Below, piece by piece: positions 13,988 to 22,035 of a stretch of DNA of 25,057 bases. Origin of the DNA: a virus. The position numbers and the translations under genes are program-made. Every line of letters begins with the position of its first letter. The stretch's first letter is position 1. The stretch lies in IMG/VR virus record IMGVR_UViG_3300018039_000019, positions 1-25,057 of that record. One strand, given 5' to 3'. The notes below the pieces were generated by a model that was not told where the DNA came from, did not search any database, and saw nothing but the letters and a program-made list of their open reading frames with translations.

Positions 13988-15682
13988 TCACTTGGCTGAA
14001 TAGTCATCAAATGACGACACAGCGTTACGTAGGGCGGATTGGAACATCTCAGCGTCACCAGCAACGGACTTTACTTCAATTCCACGCTCAGTGATGAACG
14101 TCTCAGCTCCGTAAAAATCCAACACCGGATCGATGTGCGATTTGAGAGCGAAAAGATCAGACATGGCGGCCTGAACTTCAAGCTCTTCGTTTTCTTTCAT
14201 TTCAATTTCAGCGCGTCCACCAGCGGCGATCACCTGCTGAAGGATCTCCATCGCCTGCTGCAACTTCTCAAGGTTGCTGGCGGAAATCACGCGGCCAGCC
14301 TTGACGTCGATGTCGTCTTCGATGGCGGACTTCATCATCTCGCGCAGACGGTCAAGGACACTCATCGGCCGCGAGCCACAGCCACCCTTCCCGCCGCATC
14401 CACATCCGCAGCCCTTTTCTTCCTCGGGCTCCTTGTAATCATCGTCACGCTCAGCGTCTCCGCCGTATCCGCCTTCCTCGTCGCCGTCCTCGATGACGGT
14501 GTAGAAGGTGCGGACTTGGACCTGTTCGGGCTCACCGAACATGAATTCGTTGTCGACGTAACGGAACGAAACGCGCATGGTCATCGGCTTGCCGTCGTGC
14601 ATGTGATCGAAGACCACTCGGCCGCCGCGAATTTCGCGGATCTTGGCAGGGCCGCCGAATCGCTTAGCGAGCTCGTCAGAAAGACGACGCATGATTGGAG
14701 GCATGTAGCCGAACTGAGGTGACCAGTCACCCTTTTCGTCGATGTTCTCGATGAGTTCCTGATCGATCTCGTCGAGGGCTTCGTCGATTTCTGCCGACTT
14801 ACCCTTCTTCTTCTCGTCGACCTTCTTCATGGCTTCCCGGACCACATTCTTCATGTAGTCCTCGCCACGACTCCCCACGGCCAGCCATTTGATCTGGGCG
14901 ATTACGCCGGGGAGGCGAAAGTCTCCCGCGTGCCGGGCCACCCACGCCTCGCGCAATTCGAGGGCGTTGATCTGATCCGGGGTGGTCGCCGTGCCATCCG
15001 CGTCGGCGATTTTGGTGAGAATGCTGTACTGGGCGTTGCCCTTGATGTTCCCGCCTTTTGCCCAAATCTCTGGATAGTCCTCTTTGATCCGTGCGGCAAA
15101 TTCCCTGTCAAACATCTTCCATTTGCTTTTACCGAAAGATGTAACTTCGTCGTCTTTTTCTTCCGACTTGATAGAAATGGTACCAGTCAACTGGTTCGCG
15201 CCATGCAGCACTGGAGAAACTTCGTAAAGTTCAACTTCCCGCAACAAATTAGCCTGACGCTGATTGTCGTAGATCGCATCGAGTGTCTTGTAGCCGATCG
15301 ACCACTCCTGCTCTTCACCATAGAAAGACACATTCGCGAACGCCTCGCGGCCCTTCTCGGACTTGAGGTTGAACTGGACCTTGGCGAAAAGGCCGCCAAT
15401 GCCTGCCGCTTTCATCTTTGCGGGCAGGCGACGATCCTCCGGCCCAACCTCGTAGATCTCAAGGACTTTGCCGATCGGGTGGTTCCAGTCGTGACCCCAA
15501 ACGACCCGCGGCTTGCGGCGCTTCAGACTTTCAGTAAAAGCTCCGGGCAGGACAATGTCACCGACGCTGTCCTTGTTCCCCACACCAGAAACGAAGCACT
15601 CGACGATACCCTCGGCCTCATCGACATTGATTTGGCCGCTAATCGCCTTGAATTCGGTCGCATGTTCGGTTGCTGTCGGCAT
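13988..15682 (-). CDS. HK97-family (S78) prohead protease with long C-terminal extension
   Basis: Serine protease that processes the capsid scaffold during head maturation. The N-terminal ~170 residues match the HK97 gp4/S78 family: GDIVLPGAFTESLKRRKPRV, catalytic His64 in WGHDWNHPIGK, catalytic Ser128 in EWSIGYKT, and LYEVSPVLHGANQLTG at 152-167. At 564 residues it is far longer than the usual ~200. The extension contains a domain at about 185-275 (GNIKGNAQYSILTKIADADG; REAWVARH; LPGVIAQIKWLA), a beta-rich segment (about 320-400), a GCGCGCGGKGGCG motif (424-436), a helical region (KAGRVISASNLEKLQQAMEI, 461-480) that could act as a fused scaffold, and an unknown C-terminus. The ATG at 15682 has GAGGTG six bases upstream, inside the CTCGCGAG repeat region. 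It lies between portal and the PepSY-like protein in the late operon. Confidence 0.93.
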   Translation of the reverse strand: MPTATEHATEFKAISGQINVDEAEGIVECFVSGVGNKDSVGDIVLPGAFTESLKRRKPRVVWGHDWNHPIGKVLEIYEVGPEDRRLPAKMKAAGIGGLFAKVQFNLKSEKGREAFANVSFYGEEQEWSIGYKTLDAIYDNQRQANLLREVELYEVSPVLHGANQLTGTISIKSEEKDDEVTSFGKSKWKMFDREFAARIKEDYPEIWAKGGNIKGNAQYSILTKIADADGTATTPDQINALELREAWVARHAGDFRLPGVIAQIKWLAVGSRGEDYMKNVVREAMKKVDEKKKGKSAEIDEALDEIDQELIENIDEKGDWSPQFGYMPPIMRRLSDELAKRFGGPAKIREIRGGRVVFDHMHDGKPMTMRVSFRYVDNEFMFGEPEQVQVRTFYTVIEDGDEEGGYGGDAERDDDYKEPEEEKGCGCGCGGKGGCGSRPMSVLDRLREMMKSAIEDDIDVKAGRVISASNLEKLQQAMEILQQVIAAGGRAEIEMKENEELEVQAAMSDLFALKSHIDPVLDFYGAETFITERGIEVKSVAGDAEMFQSALRNAVSSFDDYSAK

Positions 15683-15689
15683 GTTTCAC

Positions 15690-15723
15690 CTCGCGAGAAT
15701 GACATCTAAATGATACTCGCGAG
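15690..15723 (-). promoter_or_regulatory. duplicated CTCGCGAG palindrome upstream of protease gene
   Basis: CTCGCGAG occurs at 15690-15697 and 15716-15723, each followed by AA on the plus strand, with starts 26 bases apart. Each copy is self-palindromic, so the pair could be a double operator, or the transcript could form an 8-bp stem with an 18-base loop. The promoter-proximal end of that stem includes GAG of the protease Shine-Dalgarno (GAGGTG). This is the only gap of note (81 bases) within the head operon. No convincing -35/-10 pair was found there. Confidence 0.45.
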
Positions 15724-15763
15724 AAGTAACACGCAGGGGACCAGATTTTACTGAAAATGACTT

Positions 15764-18004
15764 TTACAGAAAACCGTCAAATTTCAGTCTGCACCGACAG
15801 TTCATCGTTAAAGACGGCGGAGCCATCGGATCGCCCGGGAACCTCAACATCTCGCCATCCGGCAAAAACCCTTCGGCGATGTCAACGGTCTTACCCTCGA
15901 GGTTGCGATGCACCTCGCGGACCTTCTGGTCCAGACGGGTCTTCCAAGTTTTAGTCGGAGCGCCGACAGCGATACTCCCGAAGTATGTTCCAGCGTTCAG
16001 AGCGGACTGGGACTCATGCTCAGCCATCAGGCGACCACGACGTCCGATCAGGTTCGCGAAAACAGCACCAAGAGCAGCGCGAAGGAGACCGGACCGGCTG
16101 TCCTCGTCTTCCTCCGTCATGGCCGATGCCACAGTAAGAGCAGCGATCACTTCTTCCTTGGTCGTCTCGTTGACCTTTTTCGCACGCGCCACCTGAGAAT
16201 CCAGATACTCGTTCAACTGCTCTTCATCGGGGGTGGCGTCCATCCCAGTTTTCTCGGCGATTTGCTCTGCGGCCTCGGCTGCCATCGCAGCAAACAAAGG
16301 CCTCAAATCATCTTCGAGCTGACGGTCCCAACCGGCTTGATCGAAGACAAACTCGGGATCGAACGTTCCTGCCGCAAGAGCTTTCTTTGACTTGGCCCCA
16401 AGGGCCTTCTCTGTAATTACTCGCTGTTGACGCTGGAAATAACGGTCGAGTGATCGGTCAAGAATGTCCGCCCAACGATCTGAAAGCCGGTCAGCTTTTT
16501 CTTCCCAATCATCAACAGACTTATCGGTCTTCGTCTCGATCGCGTCAGGCTGGCCTGACAGCTGACCTTCGGGAAGCGGCTCAATTGCCATGGCTGGCGC
16601 GGCTCCACCCGGAGCGGGAGCACCAGCCTCAGGGGCGCCGGGGGCACCGGGAGCACCGGGTGCGCCGGGCACCGCACCAGCAGGACCGCCCGGCGGAAGA
16701 GCCCCTTCAGGACCGCCGGCCGTCGGCACCGCCCCACCAGCCTCAGCAACAGGAGCCTGCTCCTCGGCACTGAACGGTTTCTCGGTGTTTGCGATCGGAA
16801 CAAGGTTCGGGTTCGCCAGCAACTGATCCGCGATTTCGGATTCCACCTTCTTGCGGCCAGTCGTGTCTCGATATTCGTTCGCTGAAATCAGGCCCTGCTG
16901 GAACTCCTCCATCCGATAACGGTGGCGTTCCTGCTTGGCGATGATCAGAATTGGTACCGAACTGGTATCAAAGTCGACGTAATACTTCGGGTCCAGCTCG
17001 TCCAGAGCGCGAGCGAGAGGCTCAAGGTGGGGAAGCATCGTCTCGAACCAGAAAACACGCGCCTCCTCGGAGGCGTTCGAGAACGTGCGGCCAGAAGCAT
17101 TGCCGATGATCGATTCGGGAACGCCGAATGACGCGAGAATTTCTTCCTTCGTCAGCTGACGCATCTGGATGTATGCCGCGTCACGCGGGCTTGCGCCCGT
17201 GTCGACAAAGTCCGCACCATCATCAGAGGAAATGACACCAACAGATCCGGCGCGGTTCAGGTTGCCCCTAAACCTGCTGCGGAGCTCGTCTTTATCCTCT
17301 TCGTCGATTTCTCCACGAATGACGAGGAGTCCACCCGGGCGACCGTCGTTCAACAAAAAGTTGCGGTTGTAGGTGCGGGCCAAGTTTTCAATTTCGATCG
17401 CGATTCCCGCCGACTCCATCGGGGTCAACGACAGGTACGGGTCGAGCGGATGGGGTCGCCGCATCCAAAGAACTTTTTCTGGAGGCAGGATCATCTTTTG
17501 GCCATACGGCATGTCCACCTGATATCCGGAAACGAACTTGGTGGGATGCGGGATCGGCGCCGTGTGCTGCGGGGGGAGAAGGTTGAGTGCGATGACACTG
17601 CCGTCGCGGCCAGTGATTTTTTCGATGAAGACGCCTCGCGTCGACATCAACAACTGGCTAGACAATCGGTATCTGAAAACGAACGAGTTTTCAGCAGGGT
17701 TTGATTTTGAGTTCAAAATATCCAGAAGTGGATTTTTTCTCTCAACAATTTCTCCGTTTGGACTGTTGTCCTTCCGAAGAATCATGGGGAGTCGCGCTTG
17801 GTTGCCAGCAATCGCATCAATACAGCGGTTGACCCAAACAACCTTCTGCATCCCTTCGCGATACGCCCGCTCGATATCCCAAGCATCGCGATACGGCTTG
17901 CCGATGAAGCCGTTGTTATAGGAAACGGGTGCGCCCGGGCCGACACTGGCCGCCTTCGCGCTAACCCCTCGCGCGTCTTTGCTTTCCCTCGAGTTCCATG
18001 CCAT
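15764..18004 (-). CDS. portal protein fused to MuF-type head morphogenesis domain
   Basis: Forms the dodecameric DNA-entry vertex of the head; the fused MuF part is probably internal to the capsid. Residues 1-410 are HK97-type portal: NPLLDILNSKSN, the stem/clip region, RNFLLNDGRPGGLLVIRG, FRGNLNRAGSVGVI, and TKEEILASFGVPESIIG followed by FSNASEEARVFW. A Gly/Pro/Ala linker follows (415-475) with a collagen-like GAP repeat. Then comes a long helical segment (490-660) and the MuF signature at the end: KTWKTRLDQKVREVHRNLEG, then RFPGDP and NCRCRLKF (about 684-742). Portal and MuF are usually separate adjacent genes; here they are one 746-residue chain. It begins three bases after the stop of the 50-residue membrane protein gene. 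The neighbouring terminase is on the opposite strand. Confidence 0.95.
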   Translation of the reverse strand: MAWNSRESKDARGVSAKAASVGPGAPVSYNNGFIGKPYRDAWDIERAYREGMQKVVWVNRCIDAIAGNQARLPMILRKDNSPNGEIVERKNPLLDILNSKSNPAENSFVFRYRLSSQLLMSTRGVFIEKITGRDGSVIALNLLPPQHTAPIPHPTKFVSGYQVDMPYGQKMILPPEKVLWMRRPHPLDPYLSLTPMESAGIAIEIENLARTYNRNFLLNDGRPGGLLVIRGEIDEEDKDELRSRFRGNLNRAGSVGVISSDDGADFVDTGASPRDAAYIQMRQLTKEEILASFGVPESIIGNASGRTFSNASEEARVFWFETMLPHLEPLARALDELDPKYYVDFDTSSVPILIIAKQERHRYRMEEFQQGLISANEYRDTTGRKKVESEIADQLLANPNLVPIANTEKPFSAEEQAPVAEAGGAVPTAGGPEGALPPGGPAGAVPGAPGAPGAPGAPEAGAPAPGGAAPAMAIEPLPEGQLSGQPDAIETKTDKSVDDWEEKADRLSDRWADILDRSLDRYFQRQQRVITEKALGAKSKKALAAGTFDPEFVFDQAGWDRQLEDDLRPLFAAMAAEAAEQIAEKTGMDATPDEEQLNEYLDSQVARAKKVNETTKEEVIAALTVASAMTEEDEDSRSGLLRAALGAVFANLIGRRGRLMAEHESQSALNAGTYFGSIAVGAPTKTWKTRLDQKVREVHRNLEGKTVDIAEGFLPDGEMLRFPGDPMAPPSLTMNCRCRLKFDGFL
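16625..16669 (-). repeat. collagen-like GAP repeat in portal-MuF linker
   Basis: Tandem 9-base units on the minus strand encode Gly-Ala-Pro repeats (about residues 446-460 of the portal fusion), inside a wider Gly/Pro/Ala-rich linker. This is a flexible or collagen-like spacer between the portal and the MuF domain, and its length may vary between relatives. Confidence 0.8.
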
Positions 18005-18006
18005 GT

Positions 18007-18159
18007 TTATTCAGACCCCAAAAGGTAGCCGAAGACGCCGCAGGCGATACCCGCGGTGATCAAACCCGCCGGGGGCATAATTAGACCTACACCCACAGAC
18101 GTAAATAGTATAAATGAAACCATGAGTGTGTTAGCGGCTATACTACGCCAATCGCGCAT
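18007..18159 (-). CDS. 50-residue small membrane protein
   Basis: A short gene with ATG at 18159 and TAA at 18009-18007. The start is preceded by GAGGAAG at good spacing. The product begins MRDWRSIAANTLM and has a hydrophobic segment (about residues 12-28, VSFILFTSVGVGLIM), a PPAG turn, and a second hydrophobic segment (33-48, including AGIACGVFGYLLG), so it probably has two membrane-spanning helices. Function unknown. It is the first gene of the minus-strand block, its stop is two bases before the portal start, and it is probably co-transcribed with portal. Small membrane proteins at phage head loci are not rare, but I cannot name this family. Confidence 0.75.
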   Translation of the reverse strand: MRDWRSIAANTLMVSFILFTSVGVGLIMPPAGLITAGIACGVFGYLLGSE

Positions 18160-18242
18160 TTTTCTTCCTCGACTTCAGAGCGACATCTGCCCGATGCATT
18201 CATACTTATACTAACGTACCCGAAGGGGGGCGGAGGATCGGA
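18160..18242. promoter_or_regulatory. divergent intergenic region between late and terminase/recombination blocks
   Basis: This 83-base gap separates the two opposed gene blocks and must contain promoters for at least one, unless transcription enters from outside. An AT-rich core (CATTCATACTTATACTAACG, 18197-18216) has TATACT on the plus strand and TATAAG on the minus strand as possible -10 boxes. Neither has a recognisable -35 at 16-18 bases, so a phage-specific or activated promoter is possible. GGAGG at 18232-18236 is the terminase ribosome-binding site. Confidence 0.4.
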
Positions 18243-19547
18243 ATGGCCGACTGGCAAAAAGTTCTCGAATATCTGGAGCCCAAAGAGGCCCTCTTCTGCC
18301 CAGAAGAGTCCTCGGTAACACAAAAAGTCTTCCTGAGAACGAACGCACTAGAAGCACTTTTTGGAGGTGCGGCAGGCGGCGGAAAAAGCTCCGCCCTACT
18401 CATGGCCGCCCTCCAATACGTTGATGTCCCCAACTACAGCGCCATCCTGTTCAGGCGCACATACGCCGACCTCGCCCTACCCGGCGCGATCATGGACCGT
18501 TTCATCAACTGGATGGCCCCATACGACGACGTACGCTGGAACTCCAACAACTACACCGCGCAATTCCCGTCAGGCGCACGAATCTCGTTCGGATACCTCA
18601 ACAACTCGCAGGACTACCTCCGCTACAAGGGTGCCGAGTTCCAGTTCATCGGAATGGACGAGGTCACGGAAATTAGAGAATCCGACTACCGCTACCTGTT
18701 CTCCCGTCTGCGTCGCCCAGCATCCGGACCGCTCGCCAAAGTCCCACTCCGAATGCGGGCCGCATCCAACCCAGCACCCAACTGGGTTCGCCAGCGATTC
18801 ATCGTTGAAGGTAAAACTTCGGGCCGAATTTTCGTCCCATCAAAACTGACCGACAACCCGGGCATCGACGCCGCCTCATACCGACAGTCACTCCAAGCCC
18901 TCGACCCAGTCGAGCGACGTCGGCTCGAAGAAGGCGACTGGTGGTCGACGACACTCGGCACAATGTTTGAGCGTGAAGGATTCGTCCTTCTTGACCCAAT
19001 CGAAATACCAGAAGTTACGTCCATGGTGCGAGCCGTCAGATTCTGGGACTGTGCAGCAACCGAACCGTCAGCCTCAAATCCCGACCCCGACTGGACTGTC
19101 GGAACCCTAATGCTGTTCGATCAGGGTGTCGCATACATATTAGATGTAAAGAAAGCGCGCGTCCGCGGAGAGCACGTCGAACACCTCATCGCGCAGACCG
19201 CCTATGAAGACGGACGCCACGTGGCCGTGCGGATGGAGCAGGAGCCCGGATCGTCGGGCAAAGCCCTCATCGACCAGTACGCCCGCAACGTACTTCCCGG
19301 CTACGACTTCGCTGGAATTCGCGCGACCGGAGACAAAGTGACGCGCGCACGCCCATTCGCGGCCGCGGTCGCAAACGGAAACGTTCGTGTTGTGCGCGGT
19401 CCATGGCTCACCGACTGGCTCGATGAGTTCTCCTCATTCCCAGAAGCTGCCAACCATGACGACCAAGTCGACTCGGCCGTTGGGGCGTTCACACACTTGA
19501 CCGGACTCGGGTTGCCGCAGAGGAAACGTGCCGCTATCATTCTCTGA
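18243..19547 (+). CDS. terL: terminase large subunit
   Basis: ATP-driven DNA packaging motor and genome-cutting nuclease. The N-terminal ATPase has Walker A GGAAGGGKSS (41-50), ILFRRTYADL after it, and Walker B FQFIGMDE (133-140). The C-terminal RNase H-like nuclease shows D269 (RFWDCAATEP), acidic residues E332/E334 (VRMEQEPGSSGK) and D406/D407/D410 (NHDDQVDSAVGAF). At 434 residues it is compact but complete. GGAGG precedes the ATG at six bases. No small terminase subunit is seen beside it. Placement is unusual: it is divergent from portal and heads the plus-strand recombination genes, so packaging and recombination functions may share a transcript. Confidence 0.96.
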   Translation: MADWQKVLEYLEPKEALFCPEESSVTQKVFLRTNALEALFGGAAGGGKSSALLMAALQYVDVPNYSAILFRRTYADLALPGAIMDRFINWMAPYDDVRWNSNNYTAQFPSGARISFGYLNNSQDYLRYKGAEFQFIGMDEVTEIRESDYRYLFSRLRRPASGPLAKVPLRMRAASNPAPNWVRQRFIVEGKTSGRIFVPSKLTDNPGIDAASYRQSLQALDPVERRRLEEGDWWSTTLGTMFEREGFVLLDPIEIPEVTSMVRAVRFWDCAATEPSASNPDPDWTVGTLMLFDQGVAYILDVKKARVRGEHVEHLIAQTAYEDGRHVAVRMEQEPGSSGKALIDQYARNVLPGYDFAGIRATGDKVTRARPFAAAVANGNVRVVRGPWLTDWLDEFSSFPEAANHDDQVDSAVGAFTHLTGLGLPQRKRAAIIL

Positions 19548-19574
19548 CGTACTACAACGTATCTAAGGAGAGAA

Positions 19575-20084
19575 ATGAATACTGAATACGAGCAATGGCT
19601 TGCCGAGCATCGGCAGGCCATCATGAAGCTTTCCGATCTCATCTCGGCCGTTCGCAGCAGTGACCTCACAATAGAAGAGGTCGGCGATGTTGTCGCCGCC
19701 TTCGGCGAGTTCAAGACGAGTATCGGCATCCTCTACAACGAGATGCTGGCCGTCATGGGCAAACGCATGGGTGACGCCGATCTTGTCGTTCTTGAGAGCG
19801 GCGCGACTATCGAAAGAAAGTTCGCCAAGGATCGCAAAGCGTGGCAACACAAAGATCTTGCGGCCGCGGTGGCCGACCGTATCGACAAGATGTCGATCGA
19901 CATGGACACCGGCGAGCGGCTACTGTCGTCCAGAGAGGTCGCAGAGAAAATGCTCGATTTCGTCCAGCCGTCGTACTGGCGTGTGGGCGCTCTCGACAAG
20001 ATCGGAATCAGCGCAGATGACTTCTGCGAGTCCGGAGAAACCAAAGAAAGCATCGTATTGAGAAAGCCGAAAGGTGATAACTGA
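19575..20084 (+). CDS. hypothetical phage protein (169 aa) preceding the annealing protein
   Basis: Unrecognised. It is mostly helical: an N-terminal part (EYEQWLAEHRQAIMKLSDLI), a central helical region (VVAAFGEFKTSIGILYNEML), a polar segment (IERKFAKDRKAWQHKDLAAA) and a C-terminal part with PSYWRVGALDKIG. A strong Shine-Dalgarno (CTAAGGAGAG) precedes the ATG. Its stop overlaps the start of the Rad52-like gene (TGATG), so the two are translationally coupled, and a role with the annealing protein or its nuclease is plausible but unproven. No catalytic motif is visible. Confidence 0.8.
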   Translation: MNTEYEQWLAEHRQAIMKLSDLISAVRSSDLTIEEVGDVVAAFGEFKTSIGILYNEMLAVMGKRMGDADLVVLESGATIERKFAKDRKAWQHKDLAAAVADRIDKMSIDMDTGERLLSSREVAEKMLDFVQPSYWRVGALDKIGISADDFCESGETKESIVLRKPKGDN

Positions 20085-20746
20085 TGTCAGAAATCTATAA
20101 CAGGCTCGCTGAGCCGTTTGCCCCCGAGATGGAGCGCACCCTGAACAAGGGCGGCACCCGCCTCACCTATATCCCCGTCTCCGAAGTCATCACTCGTTTG
20201 AACCGAGTGTTTGGCGTCGGAGGCTGGAGCAGCCAGATCGTTTCCTGCAAGCGAGACGAATTGGACCCCGACTACATCGTGGCCTCCGTCACGCTCAGCG
20301 CACGTGTCGCCAACGAGGACGACAAGTTCACCGGCGGCTGGATCAGTCACGACGGCATCGGCGGTCAGAAGATCAAGCGCACCAAGAACGGCGACATCGT
20401 GGATCTCGGCGACGAGATGAAGGGCGCCGTGTCCGACGCGTTGAAGAAGGCGGCACAGCAGTTCGGTATCGGCCTGTACCTCGCCCGCGACGCTGACGCG
20501 ATCGAGATGGAGATGGCCGAGTACGGCGCCGTACCGGTCAGCGAGTTCGACGAGCAGTACGAGCGGTTCAAGTCGATCCGCGAGGAGATGAACGACGAGC
20601 AGGTGGCGGCACTCCGCGAATGGTGGAACGAGTACGGCGAAGGCAAGCCGGTACCGAAGAAGAGCGAAATGAGCATGGAGATCCTGATGGCGATGACCAC
20701 TCAAGCCGTCGCTATCCGCATGGGCGGCACGGTCGTCAACAAGTGA
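20084..20746 (+). CDS. Rad52/Rad22-like single-strand annealing protein
   Basis: Anneals complementary single strands in phage homologous recombination. Family signatures: an N-terminal strand/helix (YIPVSEVITRLNRVFGVGGW, 29-48), a beta-sheet core (IVASVTLSARV), a loop with GWISHDGIGG (85-94), and the diagnostic helix KGAVSDALKKAAQQFGIGLY (113-132). Length 220 is typical of short phage Rad52-type annealing proteins. The C-terminal ~80 residues are acidic with FKSIREEMNDEQVAALREWW, possibly a partner-binding tail. It overlaps the upstream gene by one base, and its stop overlaps the GTG start of the Cas4-like nuclease, which suggests an annealing-protein/exonuclease pair. Confidence 0.9.
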   Translation: MSEIYNRLAEPFAPEMERTLNKGGTRLTYIPVSEVITRLNRVFGVGGWSSQIVSCKRDELDPDYIVASVTLSARVANEDDKFTGGWISHDGIGGQKIKRTKNGDIVDLGDEMKGAVSDALKKAAQQFGIGLYLARDADAIEMEMAEYGAVPVSEFDEQYERFKSIREEMNDEQVAALREWWNEYGEGKPVPKKSEMSMEILMAMTTQAVAIRMGGTVVNK

Positions 20747-21504
20747 GCGTCTACACGCCGCCTCCACACCTGTCACCGTCGTCCATCGGCACGTTTCAGA
20801 CGTGCCCTCTGAAGTTCAAATATTCGAAGATTGACGGCATCCGCGAGCCTGCCACCGAGGCAACGCTCATGGGTAACTTCGTTCACGAAATATTTGAGGC
20901 GTTGTACGCGCTCGAACCCGACCGCCGTGAAATCCTTGCGGCCAAAGATGCGGCACGCATCCTCTGGGATCAAAAGTACGAAGAGTTAGCGTCTGAAATT
21001 ATCCATGAACGTCATCACAACGATTTCCGATGGAAGTCTTGGTTTTGTGTCGAAAATCTGTGGCAGCTAGAGAACCCGAAGAAGACACGAGTCGACCAGA
21101 TCGAGTTCGAACTTAACGGTGATCTTGCCGGAGTCACGATGAAAGGTTTCATCGACCGGTACCACTACGATGAAAACGGCACAATCCAGATCGGTGACTA
21201 CAAAACCGGCAAGGTGCCCTCCGCCCGCTACGAGGACGACAAGTTCACCCAGTTGTTCATCTACGCGGCGCTACTCCAAGAACTAAATCTTGGTGAGGTG
21301 TCGTGGGTGCATCTGATCTATCTCAAGGGTCCGAAGATGATTTCTCGAAGGGTCAGTGAGGAAGACATCGATGAGGTGACTGAGACCGTCGTAACGGTAA
21401 AAAACGAAATCGACAAACGATGCGAGTCAGGAATATTCGAAACAAAAACAGGTCCGCTGTGCAACTGGTGTTACTTCAAACCCAACTGCCCGGCCTTCAA
21501 CTAA
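20743..21504 (+). CDS. Cas4/RecB-like PD-(D/E)XK nuclease with Fe-S cysteines
   Basis: Probable 5'-3' exonuclease partner of the annealing protein. Starting from the GTG at 20743 (overlapping the upstream TGA as GTGA) it has 253 residues; the frame runs open further upstream, but that part overlaps the Rad52-like gene. Motifs: SSIGTFQTCPLKFKYSKIDG with C21; GNFVHEIFEAL (H48); GFIDRY (D138); GDYKTGK (D152, K154); QLFIYA (Q170); and C240NWC243YFKPNC249. C21 with the last three Cys matches the four Fe-S ligands of Cas4, AddB-type and related nucleases. There is no CRISPR array or other cas gene nearby, so it belongs to recombination, not CRISPR adaptation. Confidence 0.92.
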   Translation: MSVYTPPPHLSPSSIGTFQTCPLKFKYSKIDGIREPATEATLMGNFVHEIFEALYALEPDRREILAAKDAARILWDQKYEELASEIIHERHHNDFRWKSWFCVENLWQLENPKKTRVDQIEFELNGDLAGVTMKGFIDRYHYDENGTIQIGDYKTGKVPSARYEDDKFTQLFIYAALLQELNLGEVSWVHLIYLKGPKMISRRVSEEDIDEVTETVVTVKNEIDKRCESGIFETKTGPLCNWCYFKPNCPAFN

Positions 21505-21513
21505 GGAGAAAAA

Positions 21514-22035
21514 ATGAAACTCACAGATGACACCTTCGCGAAACTTGTCGCGGAGGATGTAAAGAACAAAGTAACTCCAGCCAACAGAAAAATGCTGATG
21601 GAGAAGCCGAATTGGGACAGGTGGGAGCGGGCACTAATCGCTCTCGTTGAAAACCTGAACGGACAATTGGAAGACATCGAGTCCGACATCGCGGCCGACA
21701 AGGAGCGGTACTCCGACATTGAGGATGGACAAATCCTTCTAGCCGAGTCCCTTGCCGCGTACGAGGCCCGCAAGAAAAAGATTGAGCGGTTCCGCTTCCA
21801 CGTCGAAAACAAGTTGAGCGAAGTCAGCAAGATGATCGAGACCGGCATCCCACCGGAGGACGACATCATGACGAAGTTGCTGATGATGCAGAAGGCCATC
21901 AAGAAGCACAAGGAGATGCTCCACGAGTACACGATCGAGGCGACTGCGATCGACCGAGCCCTCTGGGATGTCTTGGACGGCAGGTGGTCATTCGACGGAA
22001 TCAGTGAAGACGATCTCGCTGAACTTTCCGCGTGA
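21514..22035 (+). CDS. coiled-coil hypothetical phage protein (173 aa)
   Basis: Unrecognised. The sequence is charged and almost entirely helical, with heptad-like stretches (ENLNGQLEDIESDIAADKER; EARKKKIERFRFHVENKLSE; KAIKKHKEMLHEYTIEATAI), consistent with a coiled-coil oligomer. It ends with an acidic segment (FDGISEDDLAELSA). A strong Shine-Dalgarno (CTAAGGAG) precedes the ATG, and the stop overlaps the GTG of the HNH gene. Position among nuclease genes suggests an accessory role in DNA processing, but no motif supports a specific function. Confidence 0.82.
   Translation: MKLTDDTFAKLVAEDVKNKVTPANRKMLMEKPNWDRWERALIALVENLNGQLEDIESDIAADKERYSDIEDGQILLAESLAAYEARKKKIERFRFHVENKLSEVSKMIETGIPPEDDIMTKLLMMQKAIKKHKEMLHEYTIEATAIDRALWDVLDGRWSFDGISEDDLAELSA

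Noticed and set aside
20620-20742. Upstream part of the Cas4-like frame, giving 41 extra residues
   Set aside because: It lies inside the Rad52-like gene, is Arg/Asp/His-rich without resemblance to the nuclease, and the GTGA overlap at 20743 explains the start.
20743-21504. Cas4-like gene as a sign of a CRISPR-Cas system
   Set aside because: No repeat array and no other cas gene are present; the neighbours are phage recombination genes.
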